Assembly (NCBI GenBank): GCA_964596775.1
Contig: CAZQVN010000036.1
Coordinates: 1-38,241, forward strand
Origin: CAZQVN01 sp964596775
Lineage (GTDB): Bacteria > Eisenbacteria > RBG-16-71-46 > JABDJR01 > JAWXBZ01
DNA: 38,241 bases
Direction: 5' to 3'
Below are positions 7,250 through 15,067 of the stretch, one piece after another. Numbering within the stretch: position 1 is the stretch's first letter; each line of letters starts with the position of its first letter. Both the position numbers and the translations under genes were made by a program. The notes below the pieces were generated by a model, which was not told the origin of the DNA, ran no database searches, and was given only the letters and a program-made list of their open reading frames with translations.

Positions 7250-8575
7250 GTGCCCCGCCGCGCACGAACCGGGTTCGCCGCCCAGCGAAAGGAGATCGTC
7301 ACCATCGACCGCTCCGCAGCCGGAAACCGCCTGATCGAGTTGCTCCTCCCCTTTCCCGCCGACCACCGGGCCGGGGATGCGGCCGGCGCCGAGGAACTCT
7401 TGGCGGATGACCCGTCGCTGTCCGCCGAAAACATTTTTACGGCCGCCATGACCGGCGACCTGGAGACGGTGCGATCGCTGCTCGCGCGCGATCCGTCGCT
7501 TGCCGTGAAGAAAGGCGGACCGAAGAACTGGGATCCGCTCCTCTACCTCTGTTTCTCCCGCTTCCTGCGCACCGATCCGGACCGCGCCGGCCGGATGGCC
7601 GCGATCGTGAAGCTCCTGCTCGACGCCGGCGCGGACCCGAACACGTTCTGGCGGGAGGAGAACGACCCCACCGACAACCGGGAGTCGGCCCTCTACGGCG
7701 CGGCGGGCGTTGCGAACAACGTGGAAATCGCCCGGTTGCTCCTCGAGGCCGGCGGCGACCCAAACGACGGCGAAACCCCGTACCACGCCTGCGAACACGA
7801 CGGCGTGCCCTGCGCGGAACTCCTGTTCGCCCACGGACTCGACGACACCGGCAGGTCGGTGATGCTCCGTCACAAGATCGACTACGACGACGAGCCGGGC
7901 ATCCGGAAGCTCCTGGAACTGGGCGCGGATCCGAACAACACGAGCATCTGGGGCAAGTCGGCCCTGCACCAGGCGGTGTTCCGCGACCGTTCCCGGGCCG
8001 TCTTCGAGATGCTGTTCGACCATGGCGCGGATCCGTCGATCGTGAACGCGGAAGGAAAAACAGCCTGGGCGCTGGCCGCGCGCACGGGCCTCCGCAATGC
8101 CATGGCAGCCCTCCGCGCCCGCGGCGGCGCAACGCCGCTCGACGCCGTCGACACGTTCCTGGCCGCCTGCGCCGCCGGGGACGGCGACACCGTGGAGCGG
8201 ATCCGCGGCGAATCACCCGGTTTCGTCGGCACGCTTTCCGACCGCGATCGCGCCGTGATCGTGGAGATGGCCTCCGCCGGCAACACGCGTGGCGTGGCCG
8301 CGATGCTCGCGGCCGGCGTCGACGTGAACACGCGCGGGACGGTCTGGAACGAAACGGCCGCGCACCGCGCGGCAATGGCGGGACATCTCGAAACGGTGCG
8401 CCTCCTCGTGAACGCCGGCGCCGACCTCACGATCCGTGACCGGTCGTACGACAGCTCCCCCCTCGGCTGGGCGGAGCACGGCGGGCAGAAGCATGTCCTT
8501 GAGTTCCTGCTCGAGGACCCGGCGCGCATCGATCTCCGGGACGCCATGGAGTTCGGACCAGCGTCGACGGCGTGA
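7250..8575 (+). CDS. Ankyrin-repeat protein
   Basis: Up to 441 residues with at least seven ankyrin units, recognised by repeats such as V-K-L-L-L-D-A-G-A-D-P-N, I-A-R-L-L-L-E-A-G-G-D-P-N, L-L-E-L-G-A-D-P-N-N and V-R-L-L-V-N-A-G-A-D-L-T. A less regular stretch around residues 290-330 splits them into two blocks. There is no signal peptide or membrane span, so it is probably a cytoplasmic protein-binding scaffold; partners are unknown. The start is uncertain: GTG 7250 has no ribosome site, whereas AAAGGAG at 7288-7294 points to an in-frame ATC at 7304. It begins shortly after the M24 peptidase stop, so they may share a transcript. It ends convergently with the next minus-strand gene. Confidence 0.88.
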   Translation: MPRRARTGFAAQRKEIVTIDRSAAGNRLIELLLPFPADHRAGDAAGAEELLADDPSLSAENIFTAAMTGDLETVRSLLARDPSLAVKKGGPKNWDPLLYLCFSRFLRTDPDRAGRMAAIVKLLLDAGADPNTFWREENDPTDNRESALYGAAGVANNVEIARLLLEAGGDPNDGETPYHACEHDGVPCAELLFAHGLDDTGRSVMLRHKIDYDDEPGIRKLLELGADPNNTSIWGKSALHQAVFRDRSRAVFEMLFDHGADPSIVNAEGKTAWALAARTGLRNAMAALRARGGATPLDAVDTFLAACAAGDGDTVERIRGESPGFVGTLSDRDRAVIVEMASAGNTRGVAAMLAAGVDVNTRGTVWNETAAHRAAMAGHLETVRLLVNAGADLTIRDRSYDSSPLGWAEHGGQKHVLEFLLEDPARIDLRDAMEFGPASTA

Positions 8576-8663
8576 CCGCCATCGACTCCGCGGCCCGCGG
8601 GATGAAGGAGACAGCGGCGGCGCGTTTCCGGGCGATCCGGGAGACCACGGGCCGGTCAGGACA

Positions 8664-9221
8664 TCACGCGCTCCGGTGCGTTGCGTCCTCTCTCTCGGTG
8701 ATGATGTCCGGATGGCTCCGCCGGACGCTCTCCGTCACGAAACAGTTCCAGCAGACGGGCTCGTACTGGGCGAGAACCTCGGGCAGCGCTTCCGGCCTGA
8801 AGCTGGACCACTGGACGGGCCGGCCACCCGGTTTCGTCAGGCCCGGATCATGTCCTTCCCACCTCGACGGGTCGACCGGCGCCTGGCAGTAGCAGCAGTG
8901 TTTTCCGGAATACCATTTCCGGATGATCGTGCCGAGGCGGCAGCCGTCCGGCGCGGCTTCGATCTGGGCCAGGCATTCCTGGCCGCAGCCCTTCCTTTCC
9001 GGCCAGCGTGAGCAGTCCTTGAGCCCGACAAGACGCTCCCCGAACGCCGACATCATGGCCGCGTCGGCGGCGGACACTTCAACGGTCGCGGCGCGCCGAT
9101 TCTCCGGGCATGTGATGAGCCGTTTCCCGCGATACTTCCGGTACGTGGCGACGGGACGGCGGAGCCAGAGAATCAGAAGGACGGCCGCGGCGGCGGCCAG
9201 GATGACAGCGAGCGGGTTCAT
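8664..9221 (-). CDS. Membrane-anchored Cys-rich protein, function unknown
   Basis: About 185 residues from ATG 9221, which follows GGAGAG; the frame extends to 9278, but that extension lacks a ribosome site. One N-terminal hydrophobic segment (residues 5-22) is followed by a basic patch, so the soluble part may face the cytoplasm. The soluble part has many ordered cysteines: C-P-E-N, D-C-S-R-W-P-E-R-K-G-C-G-Q-E-C, H-C-C-Y-C-Q-A-P-V and V-C-W-N-C-F. The paired CxxC-type spacing suggests metal (zinc, iron-sulphur or haem) binding or redox work. I recall similar unnamed proteins in other environmental phyla but know no function. It is convergent with the ankyrin gene and downstream of the duplicated-module secreted protein. 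Confidence 0.8.
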   Translation of the reverse strand: MNPLAVILAAAAAVLLILWLRRPVATYRKYRGKRLITCPENRRAATVEVSAADAAMMSAFGERLVGLKDCSRWPERKGCGQECLAQIEAAPDGCRLGTIIRKWYSGKHCCYCQAPVDPSRWEGHDPGLTKPGGRPVQWSSFRPEALPEVLAQYEPVCWNCFVTESVRRSHPDIITEREDATHRSA

Positions 9222-9409
9222 GGGCACTCTCTCCGTGGAAACGGGGACCGGATCCACGGGCTCGGCTCCGGTGGCCATTTTCCGCCCGCCAGGACCGGAT
9301 CCCCACGGCTATCCTGAACCCTCGGGGAACACGGAGATATGACAACGGTCATGGAACCGGAGAATCGGAACCGAACGGCTGGTGGCCTCTCCCGATGCGA
9401 TCCGCTCGG

Positions 9410-10723
9410 TCAGCGGGTCCAGAGCGCCTTGATCCCTCCCCAGGTCGATCTCTGTACGGGGATCGGCAGCTCGCAGTTGGCGGTGCAGGGGTTGCAGCCG
9501 GAGCCCCCGCCGGGGCCGAACACCGCGGTGCCGAGGCGCGCATCCGCCATGTTCACGGCCACGTTGTCGCACCGCGTGACGCGGGCCGGGCTGTTGTCCA
9601 CGCCCCGCGTGACCCGGAGCGTGTCGGACGAAAACGCCGACACGTAGAAGTAGCCGGCCACGAGCGGCCGGCTGGTGCTGCATTCCGGGCTGGACCAGTT
9701 CAGGGTGATGCTCGACCCCGGCGCCGGCCAGAGTTCGGAGGGCGATTCCGTCGTGGCGCAGGAGTGCCACGACACGATGTCGATCCCGGTTCCGTCGAAG
9801 CGCCCGGACAGCTGCCGGTTTCCGTAGGTGATGCCGCAGTGGATCGACCTGACGGGGCTTCCGGTTCCGCGGTCCCCGAGCATGTAGACGTAGCGGCCGG
9901 GGCCGGCCGGCGCCGTTGTTCCGGAGGTCACGATGTCCGCGCAGAGGGCCGGCGTCGAGGAGGAACAGGACGGCGCGGCGTTCGGCGCCACATGCAGGGC
10001 GATCGACGCCGCCCGCTCCTCGACGGCGTCGACGCAGGGGTCGCCGAGACGGGAGCTCGCGGCCGTCACGTTGCAGAGGTTGTTGCAGGGATTGCAGCCG
10101 GCCTGGGCCGCTCCCGGAGAAAAATAGGCGGCGCCAAGTTCGGAATACTGCAGGAACGTTTCCCTGTTGTCGCAGTCCGCCACCTTGGCCGCGTTGTCCA
10201 CCGGACGCGTCCGCAGGGCGAAATAGTCCGAACGGTCGTAGCAGGCCATGTAGAAATAACCGGCCACCGCAGTATCCTCCGTCCGGCACGCGGCCCAGGT
10301 GATGATCGTGCCGCCGCAGGGGCGCGGCCAGGAGCGCGGACCGGCGGTGATGAACTCGAGGTCGGCGCAGAGCGTCCAGCTGAAGACGTCCACCCGGTCC
10401 AGGTCGCCGCTGTTCCCGGCGGCCAGGTTCTGGTAGGCGATGCCGCACTGGATGCCGCGCAGCCCGGAGAGGTTGCCGCGGGCCGCGAGAAGATAGGTGT
10501 AGTAGTAACCGGGCCCGCCGATCGGCGTCAGCGCCCCCTTGACGACCGCCGACCGGCAATCTGCGAGCGCCCCGGCCGAACAGGCGTTCTTCGAGGTGAC
10601 CGGCTGGACGTGAAAGAGAAGCTTGGGCCGCCCGTCGAACGGCCCCGCTCCGGCCGGAGACAGGAACCCGGCGAGCGCAACCAGACACAGGGACAGGGCA
10701 CACATCCGTCTGCGCATGCGCAT
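9410..10723 (-). CDS. Secreted protein with two tandem CNPC modules and TWGxIKA tail
   Basis: About 437 residues with a signal peptide (basic start, hydrophobic core, cleavage near S-P-A-G-A-G). Two homologous modules of roughly 180-190 residues follow. Each contains G-I-x-C-G-I-x-Y, a V-x-x-W-x-x-C strand, V-A-G-Y-F-Y-x-x-x-Y/F and a V-D-N-x-x-x-V-x-x-C-D-N segment, and ends G-C-N-P-C-x-x-x-C. Many Cys in each suggest disulphide-stabilised extracellular folds. The last residues (L-P-I-P then S-T-W-G-G-I-K-A-L-W-T-R) match the tail of the protein at 3641-4216. GTG 10729, ATG 10723 and ATG 10717 are all possible starts next to AGGTGGAG. It is divergent from the transporter at 10810 with under 90 bases between. 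Function unknown; probably a surface or exported protein. Confidence 0.85.
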   Translation of the reverse strand: MRMRRRMCALSLCLVALAGFLSPAGAGPFDGRPKLLFHVQPVTSKNACSAGALADCRSAVVKGALTPIGGPGYYYTYLLAARGNLSGLRGIQCGIAYQNLAAGNSGDLDRVDVFSWTLCADLEFITAGPRSWPRPCGGTIITWAACRTEDTAVAGYFYMACYDRSDYFALRTRPVDNAAKVADCDNRETFLQYSELGAAYFSPGAAQAGCNPCNNLCNVTAASSRLGDPCVDAVEERAASIALHVAPNAAPSCSSSTPALCADIVTSGTTAPAGPGRYVYMLGDRGTGSPVRSIHCGITYGNRQLSGRFDGTGIDIVSWHSCATTESPSELWPAPGSSITLNWSSPECSTSRPLVAGYFYVSAFSSDTLRVTRGVDNSPARVTRCDNVAVNMADARLGTAVFGPGGGSGCNPCTANCELPIPVQRSTWGGIKALWTR

Positions 10724-10775
10724 CTCCACCTGAGAGGATTTGGGTGGTCGTGCCGATCAAAGCCCGCCGGTGAAG

Positions 10776-10781
10776 TATACT
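10776..10781 (+). promoter_or_regulatory. Candidate -10 box (TATACT) for the transporter gene
   Basis: TATACT matches five of six consensus bases and lies 28 bases before the ATG at 10810. There is no clear -35 at the right distance. An imperfect palindrome with GCCGG/CCGGC ends (10782-10801) sits between the box and the start, where an operator could act. The gene has no visible ribosome site. Confidence 0.4.
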
Positions 10782-10809
10782 GCCGGTTTCCGAAATCCGG
10801 CATCACCGC

Positions 10810-12288
10810 ATGGCACATTTTTACGGGACCCTCCGGGAGAACGAACCCCTGACGACCGATTCCGACGAGCGGAGCGATCCGCCCCCGACCGCGGCGCCTC
10901 CCGGCAACCCCGACCATGGCCGGGTCGCCGCGGCCGCGCCCGCGGAACCGCCGGGACCCGTTTCCGTAAGCCGGGTCGCCGCCGTCTGGTGGCCGCTGGC
11001 CCTGAGCTGGCTGATCATGGGGGTCGAACTCCCCCTGGTCAGCGCGATCATGGCCCGGCTTCCCGATCCGGAGATCCATCTCGCGGCTTACGGCGGCGTG
11101 GTGTTTCCGCTGTCTCTCCTGATCGAGGCCCCGATCATCATGCTCCTGGCCGCGTCCACCGCGATGTGCCGCGACTGGCCCTCCTACCGCCTCGTGCACC
11201 GCTTCATGATGACGACGAGCGCCGCGCTGACGCTGATCCACGCGCTCGTGGCGTTCACCCCGCTGTTCGACGTCATCGTCGGCGGAATCATGGGAGCGCC
11301 CGCGGAGATCCACGAGCCGGCCCGGATCGGACTGATGATCATGACGCCGTGGACCTGGGCCATCGCCTACCGCCGGTTCCAGCAGGGCAACCTGATCCGG
11401 GCCGGGAACACCGGCATCGTCGTCTGGGGCACCCTGGTCCGTCTCCTGGCCAATGTCGTCGTCCTCGCCGCCGGTTACCGGTTCGGAGCGCTGCCGGGCA
11501 TCGTGGTGGCCACCGTCGCGGTGGCGGCCGGAGTCGTCTTCGAGGCGCTCTTCGCGGGCGTCGCCGTCCGTCCGGTGCTCCGCCGCCTGAAGGAAGCGGC
11601 CATCGTCGAGCCGGCGCTTTCGCTCGGGAAGTTCCTGTCGTTCTACGTGCCCCTCGCGCTGACGTCGCTGCTGACGCTGCTCAGCATGCCGATCGCGAGT
11701 TCGGCCATGAGCCGGATGCCGAACCCCATCGACTCGCTGGCGGCGTGGCCGGTCGTCAACGGCCTCGTGTTCACGCTGCGCAGCGTCGGCTTCGCGTTCA
11801 ACGAGGTCGTTGTGTCGATGCTGGAGATTCCGGGATCGCTGGGGCCGCTCCGGAGCTTCGCCATCCGGCTCGCGTCGACAACGTCGGCCCTGATCCTCGC
11901 CCTGGCGCTCTCCCCGCTCTCGCGGATCTGGTTCGGCGACGTTTCGGCACTGTCGCCCCCCCTGGTGGCGCTGGCCACGACGGCGCTGATGCTCGCGTTC
12001 CTGATGCCGGCCATGAGCGTGATCCAGAGCTGGTACCAGGGCGCCATCGTCCACAGCCACCGGACGCGGGGGATCACCGAGGCGGTCGTCGTGTTTCTCG
12101 TATCGATCACCGCGCTTCTCGGCGCCGGCATCGTGTTCGGACGAGTGAGCGGGATCTACGTGGCCATCACGGGGGTCACGCTTGCGTCGATCGCCCAGAA
12201 TCTCTGGCTGCGCCGCCGCGCGCTGGACGCGATACGCGCCGTGGCCCAGCGGGATCGCCGGCTCGAGGCGTCCCGCTTCGACGACTGA
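10810..12288 (+). CDS. MOP/MATE-like multi-pass membrane transporter
   Basis: A 492-residue integral membrane protein with about twelve hydrophobic segments after a 55-residue Pro/Ala-rich cytoplasmic N-terminus. Length, span number and the pattern of two similar halves suggest the MOP superfamily (MATE exporters, lipid flippases, ANK-like proteins). No diagnostic motif assigns a subfamily or substrate. Conserved-looking features include I-E-A-P-I-I-M-L-L in an early span and S-W-Y-Q-G before a late span. The ATG has no Shine-Dalgarno sequence and follows a candidate -10 closely, so the leader is short. Divergent from the duplicated-module secreted protein. The alternative reading, an unrelated transporter family, cannot be excluded. 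Confidence 0.75.
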   Translation: MAHFYGTLRENEPLTTDSDERSDPPPTAAPPGNPDHGRVAAAAPAEPPGPVSVSRVAAVWWPLALSWLIMGVELPLVSAIMARLPDPEIHLAAYGGVVFPLSLLIEAPIIMLLAASTAMCRDWPSYRLVHRFMMTTSAALTLIHALVAFTPLFDVIVGGIMGAPAEIHEPARIGLMIMTPWTWAIAYRRFQQGNLIRAGNTGIVVWGTLVRLLANVVVLAAGYRFGALPGIVVATVAVAAGVVFEALFAGVAVRPVLRRLKEAAIVEPALSLGKFLSFYVPLALTSLLTLLSMPIASSAMSRMPNPIDSLAAWPVVNGLVFTLRSVGFAFNEVVVSMLEIPGSLGPLRSFAIRLASTTSALILALALSPLSRIWFGDVSALSPPLVALATTALMLAFLMPAMSVIQSWYQGAIVHSHRTRGITEAVVVFLVSITALLGAGIVFGRVSGIYVAITGVTLASIAQNLWLRRRALDAIRAVAQRDRRLEASRFDD

Positions 12289-12441
12289 ACGCACGGAGCG
12301 GAGCGGCCACCGCGCCGGCGGTTCGGGCAAGCCGCGCGCCAAACCGCCGCCCCGGATACGCGCCGGGTGATATGCCCCACGCCGGTGCGGCCGGCGCGCC
12401 ATCCGGTGGAAGCGACGCCATCATCCCGCGGCGATCTCCCA

Positions 12442-12484
12442 TTGAGGTTCAGACCTCAACGCAGTGAACCGATACTTCACTGCG
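12442..12484 (+). promoter_or_regulatory. Two adjacent stem-loops in a 5' leader
   Basis: TTGAGGT (12442-12448) pairs with ACCTCAA (12453-12459) across a four-base loop. Immediately after, CGCAGTGAA (12460-12468) pairs perfectly with TTCACTGCG (12476-12484) across seven bases. They lie 43-85 bases before the preferred start of the helical-repeat gene and overlap the alternative GTG 12464. No T-run follows, so this is not a standard terminator for the transporter gene; an operator or RNA leader element is possible. Confidence 0.6.
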
Positions 12485-12526
12485 AACGGACCATCCACCT
12501 CAACCCCGGGGGAAGACGTCTTCACC

Positions 12527-14140
12527 ATGAGCGCCTGTTCTTCGCCGGCTCCCGGCACCCGCACACCGATTCTCGACCTGACCGCCCCGATGAACAACGG
12601 AGAGACCGGCCGGCTCGACCGCCTGATGCTCTCGGGAAGCCTCATCGGCGCCGTCGAGGCCATGACGCTCGAGGAACATCCGCGCAGGCGCGTTCCCCAG
12701 CTGGTGGAAGTGTTCCGCAAACTGGACACGGTGGAATCGTGCGAAGTCCTGAAGGCCGGCGCCCAGCTGGCCCTGCGCCAGGAGACGGCGGGGCTCCGCC
12801 TGATGTTCAGCTTTCTCGAAGTGAAGCGCCCGGGCGCGGAAGTGCTGCGGCAGATCGCGAAGTTCTCGAGCGTCAATCGCGTGGCCCACCGCACGATCGC
12901 CGGCACATGGGTCGAACCCGAGGAATCCAGCGACGAGAATGCCGTCTTCCAGATCCTCGAGCTGATGGAAGAGGCCACCCGGCTCGGAATCCTCGACCTC
13001 AGTCTCGGACTGGAACGGCTGCCCCGCCATCCGATCGCCCTCGCCGCGCTCGTCCGCCACGTCCGGGCCTGGTTCCGCGCGAAGACGGATCACCTCGAGG
13101 ACGGGGGAACGATCGAGGACGACGCGATGAACTTCATCACCCAGCTGTCGATGCTCGAGATCAGCCTGACCGAACGCCGGGTGTCACGGCTGGCGGCCAC
13201 GATCGACCCCTACGACTCGCGGGGCATCGGCAGGCTGATGCCGGTGATGAGCTACTACGACCAGGACATCGAGCACCTCAAGAACGTCGTGTCCCGGCTG
13301 GCCACCTACCGGCCGTTCTCCGAGCGGCTGCTCACGATGGAGAACGCGCTGTCCGCGAGCGAGATCGACAGGATCCAGAAGAAGCTCGAGAAGGATCCGC
13401 TCTGCGGGCCGATCGCCCGGCTGCTCGCCGGGATGCGCGCCAATCCGATTCTCGACTGGCACTACGCGTTCCTCGTTTCGCTGGTGCACCAGGTCTCGAT
13501 GCTCAGGCTGCTGGCGCTCAACTCCGACGACAGGCCGCTCGTCCTCGACACCATGATCCGGGTCGGCGAGGAGGCCGCCACGGACGGCGCGTTCATCACC
13601 TGCGAGCCGGACGTTCTCGACGACATCTGGCCGGAGGTGGACGACTGGGGCATCGCCGAGCGGACGCCGCGGGGGATCCTTGTCCGGCTCGACCCGAACC
13701 ACGGCGGCAGCTTCGTGCGGAGCGACGGAACGCCGTACCTGCCGCAGGTGCCGCAGGGGCGCGGCTCGGGGGACCTGACGATGAAGGAGCTCGTGCGGAT
13801 GCAGATCGACAACGATCCGTTCATCCTCGGGGTTCTCGACAATCCGCGGGCGCTGAGCCAGCCGGGCATCGTTCCGCTGATCGCGATGATCTCGCGGAGC
13901 CCGCGCGTCCTGGACAAGATCATCATCACCCGGACGCTGCATTCGGGCGCCGCCAACAAGGCGGTTCCGCTGATCCTGATGCAGAACCCGACCCGTGTGC
14001 CGATCACGAGCCTCAAGGCGCTGCTCAACGTGCGCTACATCAACCGGATCGACATGGAACGGCTGGCCAGATCCTCGTCGGAGGTGCGTCCCGAGATACG
14101 GCAGGAAGCCCAGGCCTACCTGCGGCGGCTCAAGAGCTAG
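12527..14140 (+). CDS. Unrecognised helical-repeat (HEAT/LRV-like) protein
   Basis: About 537 residues from ATG 12527; an in-frame GTG at 12464 lies inside the stem-loop pair and is less likely. There is no signal peptide or membrane span, so it is predicted cytoplasmic. Most of the sequence reads as amphipathic helices. The last 110 residues have a repeated pattern: I-L-G-V-L-D-N-P-R-A, then I-S-R-S-P-R-V-L-D-K-I, then L-I-L-M-Q-N-P-T-R-V-P, and a final block with M-E-R-L-A-R-S-S-S-E-V-R-P. That N-P-R/T-x-V-P plus L-A-R-S pattern resembles solenoid proteins I recall from Acidobacteria and Myxococcota with no assigned function. It sits alone between a transporter and a convergent gene. A protein-binding scaffold is the safest description. 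Confidence 0.8.
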   Translation: MSACSSPAPGTRTPILDLTAPMNNGETGRLDRLMLSGSLIGAVEAMTLEEHPRRRVPQLVEVFRKLDTVESCEVLKAGAQLALRQETAGLRLMFSFLEVKRPGAEVLRQIAKFSSVNRVAHRTIAGTWVEPEESSDENAVFQILELMEEATRLGILDLSLGLERLPRHPIALAALVRHVRAWFRAKTDHLEDGGTIEDDAMNFITQLSMLEISLTERRVSRLAATIDPYDSRGIGRLMPVMSYYDQDIEHLKNVVSRLATYRPFSERLLTMENALSASEIDRIQKKLEKDPLCGPIARLLAGMRANPILDWHYAFLVSLVHQVSMLRLLALNSDDRPLVLDTMIRVGEEAATDGAFITCEPDVLDDIWPEVDDWGIAERTPRGILVRLDPNHGGSFVRSDGTPYLPQVPQGRGSGDLTMKELVRMQIDNDPFILGVLDNPRALSQPGIVPLIAMISRSPRVLDKIIITRTLHSGAANKAVPLILMQNPTRVPITSLKALLNVRYINRIDMERLARSSSEVRPEIRQEAQAYLRRLKS

Positions 14141-14251
14141 CCGGGGCACTCCCGTTCCGACCCGGAGGGGAGAGATCACCGCTGCGGGCGGCCGCACGGC
14201 GGGAAACCTGGTGCGGGCTGCGGGCCGCCGGGCACCGCCCGACCCGAACCG

Positions 14252-15055
14252 CTAGCGACCCCCGCCGGGCACCGCGCCGACTTCCATCACGTCCATGACC
14301 CCGTGGCAGGAGCTGACGGTGGCCACGATCACCCGGGCGCCGCGCCCCCCCGCCTCGACGCGGTCGAGGACACGGTCCAGTCTTTCGCGCGCCGCCACGG
14401 CCGCGGTCGTCGGAAACGCCGCCACCCCGAACGCGTGATGGCGGATACGGAAGACCTCGACGAGATCGCAGGGAGCGCCGTCCCCCGCCCGGCGCCGGGC
14501 GAACTCGAACACGGCTTCGTCCATCTCCCAGGCTTTCGGCGCCTTGATGGCGGGGCAGAGATCGGGCTCGATGCAGGTGACGGGACAGACCCAGGTGGCG
14601 AAGGAGAGCAGGCCGCTGCCGATGTCCGACCGGGCGGCGAACGGCGTGGCCGGGAGCGCATCGAGCCCCGGAGCGGCGACCCGCGCGGCACCGAGCCGTC
14701 CGGCCGCCCGATCCCGCAGCCAGCCGAACATTAGATGCGCCGAGATCGGCGTGGGAACGACATGGTCCCGGGTCGCCGGGCCGCGCGCGGCGAAGTACGC
14801 GGCATAGAACTCCGACCAGTCGGCGGTGACGAACTCGATTCCCGGCCGGCCGGCGAACTCGGTGCGCGCGGCGCAGGCGGGATTCCGGTCCACGATGAGG
14901 ATGCGCCCGGCGGCGAGCTTGCCGCGTGCGCGCGCCCTGTCGAGCTGCCGCGCGTGGTAGGAGCCGTAGCATCCGCCGCCGATGACGATCCGGTCGCCGT
15001 CCGGGTGCTCTTCGGGGAGTTCGAACCTGGGATTCTTCGACGCTTCGGTGTTCAC
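14252..15055 (-). CDS. Rossmann-like protein with CPxxCIEPxxCP motif
   Basis: A 267-residue soluble protein. Residues 22-60 form a dinucleotide-binding beta-alpha-beta unit (R-I-V-I-G-G-G-C-Y-G-S-Y, then R-I-L-I-V-D-R-N-P). The middle carries W-V-C-P-V-T-C-I-E-P-D-L-C-P followed by K-A-P-K-A-W-E-M, whose three closely spaced Cys look like a metal or redox site. Near the end, S-S-C-H-G adds another Cys-His pair. I do not recognise the family by name; an NAD(P)-linked or metal-sensing role is inference. The start GTG 15055 lies eight bases after the upstream stop with a purine run directly against it. A perfect TATAAT on this strand sits just upstream, so it may also be transcribed separately as a leaderless message. 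Confidence 0.75.
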   Translation of the reverse strand: MNTEASKNPRFELPEEHPDGDRIVIGGGCYGSYHARQLDRARARGKLAAGRILIVDRNPACAARTEFAGRPGIEFVTADWSEFYAAYFAARGPATRDHVVPTPISAHLMFGWLRDRAAGRLGAARVAAPGLDALPATPFAARSDIGSGLLSFATWVCPVTCIEPDLCPAIKAPKAWEMDEAVFEFARRRAGDGAPCDLVEVFRIRHHAFGVAAFPTTAAVAARERLDRVLDRVEAGGRGARVIVATVSSCHGVMDVMEVGAVPGGGR

Positions 15056-15061
15056 TCCCCC

Positions 15062-15067
15062 ATTATA
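15062..15067 (-). promoter_or_regulatory. Candidate -10 box (TATAAT) for a leaderless transcript
   Basis: On the minus strand TATAAT spans 15067-15062, containing the TAA stop of the upstream gene. Six bases (GGGGGA) separate it from the GTG at 15055, about where transcription would begin. No good -35 is visible, so this is only a candidate internal promoter. Confidence 0.35.

Noticed and set aside
5996..8023. 675-residue minus-strand open frame opposite the M24 peptidase and ankyrin genes
   Set aside because: It is antisense to two well-supported genes and is an Arg/Gly/Val/His-rich shadow with no domain.
10528..12402. 624-residue minus-strand open frame opposite the transporter
   Set aside because: Composition is dominated by Arg, Gly, Asp and His as expected for a shadow of a membrane-protein gene; no motif seen.
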